This document shows positions 58,615-64,000 of a DNA stretch of 64,000 nt, piece after piece. How positions within the stretch are numbered: position 1 is the first letter of the stretch; the number at the start of each line of letters is the position of its first letter. This stretch comes from Leclercia adecarboxylata (GTDB lineage Bacteria > Pseudomonadota > Gammaproteobacteria > Enterobacterales > Enterobacteriaceae). Below the pieces are notes generated by a model. The model was not told where the DNA came from and did not search any database. It worked only from the letters and a program-made list of their open reading frames with translations. The stretch covers positions 4,278,001 through 4,342,000 of the forward strand of contig NZ_CP098325.1 in the NCBI RefSeq assembly GCF_023639785.1, read 5' to 3'. The position numbers and the translations under genes were made by a program.

Positions 58615-60797
58615 TCCCCCTCCCGGACCAGCCAGATAGTGGACAGCGGCGGCAGCGTCAGGCTCAGGGATTGTGGACGGCCATGGCTCTCCTGCTCATC
58701 GCTCTGCACCAGCCCGCCGTTACCCGCATTGCTGCCGTGATAGTGCATGGAGTCGGTGTTCAGCACCTCACGCCATTTACCCGGCTGATTGATGCCGAAC
58801 CGGTAGTGATGCCGCGTGACAGGCGTGAAGTTGCTGGCGACGATGATTTCGTTACCCGCTTTGTCACGACGGACAAAGATCAGCACCGAACGTTCTTTAT
58901 CGTCCACCACCAGCCACTCGAAGCCGTAATCATCGAAGTCCAGCTCGTGCAGGGCTTTGTGATGACGGTAGGTATGGTTCAGGTCGCGAACCAGGCGCTG
59001 AACGCCGTGGTGCCAGTTATCGCCCCCTTCCAGCAGATGCCAGTCGAGGCTCGTATCGTGGTTCCACTCGCGGCCCTGGGCGAACTCGTTGCCCATAAAC
59101 AGCAGCTTTTTGCCCGGGAAGGCGAACAACCAGCCGTAGTAGGCGCGCAGGTTGGCAAATTTCTGCCACGCGTCCCCCGGCATACGGTCGAGAATCGATT
59201 TTTTGCCGTGGACCACTTCGTCGTGGGAGAGCGGCAGAACAAAGTTTTCGGTGCCGTTATAGAGCATGCCGAAGGTCAGCTTGTCGTGGTGATACTGGCG
59301 ATGCACCGGATCCAGCTTCATATAATCCAGGGTGTCGTGCATCCAGCCCAGGTTCCACTTGTACCAGAAGCCGAGGCCGCCCATTGAAGGCGGACGGGAG
59401 ACGCCCGGGAAGTCGGTGGACTCTTCAGCCATCGTCACCGCGCCCGGCGACTGCTCGCCAAGAATACGGTTGGTATTACGCAGGAACTCAATCGCTTCGA
59501 GGTTTTCGCGGCCACCAAATTCGTTCGGGATCCATTCACCCTCTTTGCGGCTGTAGTCGCGATAGATCATCGACGCCACCGCATCAACGCGCAGGGCATC
59601 AATGCCGAAACGCTCGATCCAGTAGAGCGCATTGCCCACCAGATAGTTGGTCACTTCCCGGCGACCGTAGTTGTAGATCAGGGTATTCCAGTCCTGGTGA
59701 TAGCCTTCCCGCGGGTCGCTGTGCTCATACAGGCTGGTGCCGTCGAACTGCGCCAGGCCAAAATCATCGGACGGGAAGTGGCCCGGTACCCAGTCGAGGA
59801 TCACGTTCAGCCCGGCGGCGTGCGCGGCGTTGATAAAGTAGCGGAAGTCATCGCGGGTGCCGAAACGGCGGGTCGGAGCATACATCCCGGTGGGCTGGTA
59901 GCCCCAGCTGCCGTCGAACGGATGCTCGTTAATCGGCAGCAGCTCCAGATGGGTAAAGCCCATCCATTTCACATAGGGGATCAGCTGGTCGGCCAGCTCC
60001 CGGTAGCTGAGCCAGAAATTGTTATCGGTATGACGACGCCAGGAGCCAAGGTGGACTTCGTAAATGGAGATCGGCATATCGAACTGGTTAGCCCGGGCAC
60101 GCTCTTCGCTCTGGGCGACTTTCTCCGGCAGGCCGCAAATCAGTGACGCCGTTTCCGGGCGCATCTGCGCCTCAAAGGCGTAAGGATCGGCCTTGATGCG
60201 CAGCTTGCCGTGCGCGTCGATCATCTCATATTTGTACAGCTGGCCGTTTTGCGCCCCGGGGATAAACAGCTCCCAGATGCCGGTTTCACGGCGCAGGCGC
60301 ATGGGGTGGCGGCGGCCATCCCAGTAGTTGAACTGCCCCACCACGGAGACGCGTTGGGCATTCGGTGCCCAGACGGTAAAGCGGGTGCCGGTGACGCCGT
60401 CCATCGTGTCGGCGTGAGCGCCGAGGGTTTCATAAGGCCGCAGATGCGTGCCTTCCGACAGCAGCCAGGCGTCCATCTCCTGCAACAGCGGACCAAAGCG
60501 ATAGGGATCGTCGATCAGATTCTGCTGACCATGCCAGATCACGGCGAGCTGATAGCGGAAGAGGTTTTTACGGCGGGCCATCACGCCAGCAAAGAAGCCG
60601 CGTGAATCGATACATTCGAGTTTACCGACCTTGCGACCGGTTTTAGGCTCAATCACCCACACTTCCGTTGCGTCAGGTAACAGTGCCCGGACTTCCAGCC
60701 CGGCGTCAGTGCGATGCATGCCAAGTACAGAAAACGGATCCGCAAAGTGACCCGCAATAAGCGCATTAATCACGTCTCTATCAATACGAACAGACAT
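58611..60797 (-). CDS. glgB: 1,4-alpha-glucan branching enzyme
   Basis: 728 aa GH13. An N-terminal beta-sandwich extension (about 1-105), a CBM48 (about 115-225) and the barrel follow. Catalytic residues lie in [16 protein letters not shown] (nucleophile Asp), [13 protein letters not shown] (Glu) and [13 protein letters not shown] (Asp). It makes alpha-1,6 branches. An in-frame ATG at 60806 would put AGG directly against the start; 60797 gives an 8-base gap after AGGA. First gene of glgBXCAP. Confidence 0.96.
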   Translation of the reverse strand: MSVRIDRDVINALIAGHFADPFSVLGMHRTDAGLEVRALLPDATEVWVIEPKTGRKVGKLECIDSRGFFAGVMARRKNLFRYQLAVIWHGQQNLIDDPYRFGPLLQEMDAWLLSEGTHLRPYETLGAHADTMDGVTGTRFTVWAPNAQRVSVVGQFNYWDGRRHPMRLRRETGIWELFIPGAQNGQLYKYEMIDAHGKLRIKADPYAFEAQMRPETASLICGLPEKVAQSEERARANQFDMPISIYEVHLGSWRRHTDNNFWLSYRELADQLIPYVKWMGFTHLELLPINEHPFDGSWGYQPTGMYAPTRRFGTRDDFRYFINAAHAAGLNVILDWVPGHFPSDDFGLAQFDGTSLYEHSDPREGYHQDWNTLIYNYGRREVTNYLVGNALYWIERFGIDALRVDAVASMIYRDYSRKEGEWIPNEFGGRENLEAIEFLRNTNRILGEQSPGAVTMAEESTDFPGVSRPPSMGGLGFWYKWNLGWMHDTLDYMKLDPVHRQYHHDKLTFGMLYNGTENFVLPLSHDEVVHGKKSILDRMPGDAWQKFANLRAYYGWLFAFPGKKLLFMGNEFAQGREWNHDTSLDWHLLEGGDNWHHGVQRLVRDLNHTYRHHKALHELDFDDYGFEWLVVDDKERSVLIFVRRDKAGNEIIVASNFTPVTRHHYRFGINQPGKWREVLNTDSMHYHGSNAGNGGLVQSDEQESHGRPQSLSLTLPPLSTIWLVREGE

Positions 60798-61007
60798 GGT
60801 GTTCATCCTGTTTTTTTAGTTGCCGCCCCTTTCGCGCGCCGGGTACGACCTTGATGTGACCTGGACGGAACAGCACACTGTGCATCCTCTCTGTTCCATC
60901 CAACCTCCAGGCGGAATATGTGGCATCCCGCCATAAAGCATAGCCAACGCTTTATATGACTCCCGAAAAATTATGGACCATTTGGCGTTTACTCCATGTA
61001 GTACGCA

Positions 61008-61031
61008 AAAAAAGGGGTGATAAATCACCCC
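61008..61031 (-). terminator. Intrinsic terminator of asd
   Basis: Read on the minus strand: aggggtga-ttt-atcacccct-type stem followed by TTTTTTT. It lies 18 bases beyond the asd stop. The 60798-61048 gap otherwise holds only upstream DNA of glgB, with short palindromes such as gcacactgtgc near 60870. Confidence 0.85.
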
Positions 61032-61048
61032 TAAGTATTAAGTATTTA

Positions 61049-62152
61049 TTACGCCAGCTGACGCAGCATTCTGCGCAGCGGCTCGGCGGCACCCCACAGG
61101 AGCTGGTCGCCGACGGTAAAGGCGGAAAGGTATTCCGGCCCCATATTGAGCTTACGCAGGCGGCCAACCGGAGTGGTTAATGTGCCGGTCACTGCCGCAG
61201 GGGTCAGCTCGCGCATGGTGATGTCGCGATCGTTTGGCACCACTTTCGCCCACTCATTGTGTGACGCGAGCAGCTCTTCCACCGTCGGGATAGACACATC
61301 TTTTTTCAGTTTGATGGTGAATGCCTGGCTGTGGCAGCGCAGCGCGCCGATGCGCACGCACAGACCGTCAACCGGGATCACGGACGAGGTACTCAGGATC
61401 TTGTTGGTCTCTGCCTGGCCTTTCCACTCTTCACGGGTCTGGCCGTTATCCAGCTGTTTGTCGATCCATGGGATCAGGCCACCGGCCAGCGGTACGCCGA
61501 AGTTATCTACCGGCAGCTCGCCGCTGCGGGTGAGCTGAGTGACTTTACGCTCGATATCGAGGATCGCGGACGCCGGGTTAGCCAGCTCGGTCGAGACGCT
61601 CTGGTGCAGCTGGCCCATCTGGGTCAGCAGCTCGCGCATATGACGCGCCCCGCCGCCGGAGGCCGCCTGGTAGGTGGCGACAGAGACCCACTCCACCAGA
61701 TCCTGGGCAAACAGGCCGCCCAGCGACATCAGCATCAGGCTGACGGTGCAGTTGCCGCCCACGAAGGTTTTCACGCCTTTGTTCAGGCCGTCGGTGATGA
61801 CATCCTGGTTAACCGGGTCAAGAATGATGATGGCGTCGTCTTTCATGCGCAGCGAGGAGGCCGCGTCAATCCAGTAGCCCTGCCAGCCGCTTTCACGGAG
61901 CTTTGGATAAATTTCGTTGGTATAATCGCCGCCCTGGCAGGTCACGATAATGTCCAGTGCCTTCAGCGCTTCCAGATCGAATGCATCCTGCAACGTGCCT
62001 GTGGTGCCCCCAAAGGACGGAGCAGCCTGGCCAAGCTGGGAAGTGGAGAAGAAGACCGGACGGATAGCGTCGAAATCGCGCTCTTCAACCATGCGTTGCA
62101 TGAGTACAGAGCCGACCATACCGCGCCAGCCGATAAAACCAACGTTTTTCAT
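61049..62152 (-). CDS. asd: Aspartate-semialdehyde dehydrogenase
   Basis: 367 aa. The NADP-binding motif [11 protein letters not shown] is at 8-18, and the catalytic Cys135 is in GGNCTVSLM. It reduces aspartyl phosphate to the semialdehyde, feeding lysine, diaminopimelate, threonine and methionine synthesis. The frame is open 13 codons upstream, but [11 protein letters not shown] is the family start. Single-gene unit with its own terminator. Confidence 0.97.
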   Translation of the reverse strand: MKNVGFIGWRGMVGSVLMQRMVEERDFDAIRPVFFSTSQLGQAAPSFGGTTGTLQDAFDLEALKALDIIVTCQGGDYTNEIYPKLRESGWQGYWIDAASSLRMKDDAIIILDPVNQDVITDGLNKGVKTFVGGNCTVSLMLMSLGGLFAQDLVEWVSVATYQAASGGGARHMRELLTQMGQLHQSVSTELANPASAILDIERKVTQLTRSGELPVDNFGVPLAGGLIPWIDKQLDNGQTREEWKGQAETNKILSTSSVIPVDGLCVRIGALRCHSQAFTIKLKKDVSIPTVEELLASHNEWAKVVPNDRDITMRELTPAAVTGTLTTPVGRLRKLNMGPEYLSAFTVGDQLLWGAAEPLRRMLRQLA

Positions 62153-62328
62153 AGCATTTTTTCCTGCAGAGGGTGTGTGCTGTTTATGCAAGCCAGTATT
62201 GAACTGGGATATGCTTCACATTACAAAATGCTGCCAAAGTCGCAAGCGAAATTAATCGATGATTGCCCGGCTATCAGAAAAAGAGCTAATCATCGGATAA
62301 ACCATACAAGTATCAGGGATAATCTACG

Positions 62329-62922
62329 ATGAGCGAAATCATTTCCGCAGCTGTTTTATTGATCCTAATTATGGATCCACTCGGAAACCTGCCAATTTTC
62401 ATGTCGGTGCTGAAGCACACCGAGCCGAAGCGTCGTCGGGCCATCATGATCCGCGAGCTGCTCATCGCCCTGCTGGTGATGTTTATCTTCCTGTTTGCCG
62501 GCGAGAAAATCCTCGCGTTCCTGAATTTACGCGCTGAAACGGTTTCCATTTCCGGCGGGATTATTCTGTTCCTGATCGCCATCAAAATGATTTTCCCGAG
62601 CAGCGAAGGCAGCAGCAGCGGCCTGCCAGCGGGCGAAGAGCCGTTTATTGTGCCGCTGGCGATTCCGCTGGTCGCCGGGCCGACCATTCTGGCGACGCTG
62701 ATGCTGCTGTCGCATCAGTATCCAAACCAGATGAGCCATCTGGTGATTGCCCTGTTGATAGCCTGGGGCGGGACCTTCATCATCCTGCTGCAGTCGTCGC
62801 TGTTTTTGCGCCTGCTGGGCGAGAAAGGGGTTAATGCGCTGGAACGGCTGATGGGGTTGATCCTGGTGATGATGGCGACGCAGATGTTTCTGGACGGGAT
62901 TCGGGCGTGGATGAAGGGATAG
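62329..62922 (+). CDS. yhgN: YhgN, MarC-family inner-membrane protein
   Basis: 197 aa with six hydrophobic spans. The family core near the N-terminus is LLILIMDPLGNLPIF, and a second repeat is IPLVAGPTILATLML. MarC proteins (UPF0056) have no firmly proven function. Divergent from asd across 176 bases, and convergent with gntU across a 639-bp gap. Confidence 0.92.
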   Translation: MSEIISAAVLLILIMDPLGNLPIFMSVLKHTEPKRRRAIMIRELLIALLVMFIFLFAGEKILAFLNLRAETVSISGGIILFLIAIKMIFPSSEGSSSGLPAGEEPFIVPLAIPLVAGPTILATLMLLSHQYPNQMSHLVIALLIAWGGTFIILLQSSLFLRLLGEKGVNALERLMGLILVMMATQMFLDGIRAWMKG

Positions 62923-62930
62923 CACGGACA

Positions 62931-62970
62931 ATCCCCTCGCCCCTTTGGGGAGAGGGTTAGGGTGAGGGGA
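62931..62970. repeat. CCCTCTCC-type palindrome after yhgN
   Basis: atcccctcgcccctttgggg followed by agagggttagggtgagggga. It shares long runs with the right arm of the double copy at 49546-49630. It abuts the left end of the inverted-repeat segment. Confidence 0.7.
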
Positions 62971-63397
62971 ACATGCAGCAGAAGTGGTAATTCCGTTCAC
63001 TTCATGTTCACCCCGGAGCCAGACGCCGGGTGGCGCTTGCGCTTACCCGGCCTACGCCCCTGCCCTCATATCCAGAAATTAAATCTTCAGCGGCGAAAAT
63101 AGTCAGATAAGCACAACACCCGCAGCGGCTCCCTGGTCCGGCTGAAAATCGCTGAGTCGTTGACTGGAGGCCGGGGCGAGGCGCATGGACGCGCCGAGAG
63201 GGCATAGCCTGCATGGATGCAGGCTGGTGCCCGACCCGATAGCCGAAGGAACCGCGAAGCGGCGATTTTCTTTGCCGGGAGCCGGGGTGGTCAGGGGGGC
63301 GGCGGCAAGCCCCCCTGACACGTTCACGGGTGACGTGGCATACAGAGCAGCATTGAACGTAAGGTGAACGGAACCACCGCCGTTGCCGCATGTTCCC
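62967..63397. mobile_element. Candidate MITE-like element with 44-nt imperfect terminal inverted repeats
   Basis: Left end 62967-63010 and right end 63354-63397, both 44 nt, are imperfect reverse complements. They share GGGAACATGC at the outer edge, GTGG in the middle, TTCCGTTCAC next and GTTCA at the inner edge, about 34 matching positions. Inside are strong hairpins: ggcgcatggacgcgcc (63180-63195), agcctgcatggatgcaggct (63206-63225), tcaggggggc with gcccccctga (63291-63318) and cacgttcacgggtgacgtg (63319-63337). No transposase and no obvious target duplication are seen. It could be a non-autonomous mobile repeat, a structured RNA gene or a fixed intergenic element. Confidence 0.45.
63025..63055. 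repeat. REP unit, copy 1 of an identical direct pair
   Basis: A 31-nt unit (gccgggtggcgcttgcgctt, then acccggcctac) is identical and in the same orientation to 63413-63443. It sits just inside the left terminal repeat. Confidence 0.85.
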
Positions 63398-63412
63398 TGC
63401 ACACACAAAAAA

Positions 63413-63491
63413 GCCGGGTGGCGCTTGCGCTTACCCGGCCTACGGGAACTGAATTTTTTGTAGGTCGGGTAAGGCGAAGCCGCCACCCGAC
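63413..63491. repeat. REP pair (BIME) near gntU
   Basis: Its first unit is identical to 63025-63055; the second, gtaggtcgggtaaggcgaag followed by ccgccacccgac, is inverted. Confidence 0.85.
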
Positions 63492-63514
63492 AAAATAAGA
63501 TCTCTGCGGCCTGA

Positions 63515-63550
63515 TGCCCTCACCCCAACCCTCTCCCACAGGGAGAGAGA
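63515..63550. repeat. CCCTCTCC-type palindrome before the gntU 3' end
   Basis: atgccctcaccccaaccctc followed by tcccacagggagagag. Ends 12 bases before the gntU stop codon. Confidence 0.65.
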
Positions 63551-63561
63551 GAAAACCAGGG

Positions 63562-64000
63562 TTAGCTCAACAAGGTAAACGCAATCATCCCCACAATCGC
63601 CCCGGTCGTCCCGAGGATCGTCTCCATCATCGTCCAGGTCTTCAGCGTCTGCGCTTCCGTCGCTCCGGTAAATTTACCGAACAGCCAGAAACCCGCGTCA
63701 TTAACGTGGGACACCACGATAGACCCGCCCGCGATACAGACAGAGAGCGCGGCCATCTGCGCGCCGGAGTAGTTCAGTTGTTCAATCACCGGCATCACCA
63801 GCCCGACGGCGGTTAAACACGCCACGGTCGCGGAGCCCTGAATGATACGCACCGCCGCCGCCAGCACGAAGCAGGTCACCGCAATCGGCAGCCCCATGCC
63901 GGTGAGCGCCCCGCCCAGTGCCGGGCCAACGCCGGAATCAACCAGCACCTGCTTGAACACCCCGCCCGCACCGATCACCAGCAGGATAATGCCCGCCGGC
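63562..64000 (-). CDS. gntU: Low-affinity gluconate transporter GntU (5' part outside window)
   Basis: The 146 C-terminal codons of a GntP-family permease are visible; the frame stays open to the right edge (PAGIILLVIGAGGVFKQ in that order). A GTG at 63976-63978 is internal, not the start. Family segments are GAGGVFKQVLVDSGVG, RIIQGSATVACLTAVG and VSHVNDAGFWLFGKF, parallel to those of GntT at 38.2 kb but clearly divergent. In E. coli gntU follows gntK and gntR, which would lie further right. The identity as GntU rather than another paralogue rests on its position next to yhgN-asd. Confidence 0.88.
   Translation of the reverse strand, partial: PAGIILLVIGAGGVFKQVLVDSGVGPALGGALTGMGLPIAVTCFVLAAAVRIIQGSATVACLTAVGLVMPVIEQLNYSGAQMAALSVCIAGGSIVVSHVNDAGFWLFGKFTGATEAQTLKTWTMMETILGTTGAIVGMIAFTLLS

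Larger units (their letters stand above)
62923..63561. other. yhgN-gntU convergent spacer, repeat-rich
   Basis: 639 bases without a supported gene. It holds a CCCTCTCC palindrome (62931-62970), a 430-bp segment with terminal inverted repeats (62967-63397) that contains a REP unit and several hairpins, a BIME (63413-63491) and another CCCTCTCC copy (63515-63550). Confidence 0.8.

Noticed and set aside
63008..63406. 132-aa minus-strand ORF in the yhgN-gntU gap
   Set aside because: It is made of hairpin and REP sequence, is Arg/Cys/Pro-rich and has no fold-like pattern; better explained as non-coding repeat DNA.

Overview
This window reads as core chromosome of an Enterobacteriaceae member close to Enterobacter, Leclercia or Lelliottia. 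The proteins closely resemble what I know of their Escherichia coli K-12 counterparts, and gene order follows the E. coli 74-77 min region (tsgA-nirBD-cysG through glgBXCAP-asd-gntU). The sequence is GC-rich and full of REP-type palindromes. I cannot fix genus or species without a search. About 53 protein genes are supported. No rRNA, tRNA, CRISPR, prophage, integrase or insertion sequence was seen. Two genes run off the window: tsgA at the left edge and gntU at the right edge.

Layout. 1-6.8 kb: tsgA (partial), a lone codA, then nirB-nirD-cysG (NADH nitrite reductase and siroheme synthesis) behind a well conserved NarL/FNR promoter; nirC is absent. 6.9-13.6 kb: lipoprotein yhfL, then the minus-strand aroK-aroB-damX-dam-rpe-gph-trpS cluster (shikimate, division, methylation, pentose phosphate, aminoacylation). 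13.9-19.9 kb: hofMNOPQ, the type IV pilus/DNA-uptake assembly genes, divergent from mrcA (PBP1a). 19.9-25 kb: nudE, igaA (Rcs attenuator), yrfG, hslR, hslO. 25-32.2 kb: pckA, ompR-envZ, greB, yhgF/tex. 32.5-37.9 kb: feoABC ferrous-iron uptake, a small exported DUF1471 protein, bioH, gntX, nfuA. 38-47.5 kb: gntT with two GntR operators, malPQ divergent from malT. 47.5-51.3 kb: glpEGR divergent from glpD. 51.4-60.8 kb: glgBXCAP glycogen operon. 61-64 kb: asd, yhgN and gntU.

How it fits together. Maltodextrin (MalP, MalQ) and glycogen (GlgC, GlgA, GlgB, GlgX, GlgP) enzymes share glucose-1-phosphate and linear glucans; glycerol-3-phosphate (GlpD), gluconate (GntT, GntU) and gluconeogenesis (PckA) add carbon flexibility, with CRP-like sites seen before pckA and malT. 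CysG supplies siroheme to NirB. FeoABC and NfuA serve iron entry and Fe-S delivery; BioH serves biotin synthesis.

Relative to my recollection of E. coli K-12, the window lacks nirC (between nirD and cysG), codB (beside codA), yhgE (between hslO and pckA), rtcBA/rtcR (between malT and glpR) and yhgA (by feoC). The most unusual non-coding feature is a roughly 430-bp segment at 62967-63397 with 44-nt imperfect terminal inverted repeats and several strong internal hairpins, lying between yhgN and gntU. Two other palindrome families (REP/BIME and a CCCTCTCC type) recur at operon ends. Otherwise the window looks like ordinary conserved chromosome, and I found no convincing new multi-gene system.
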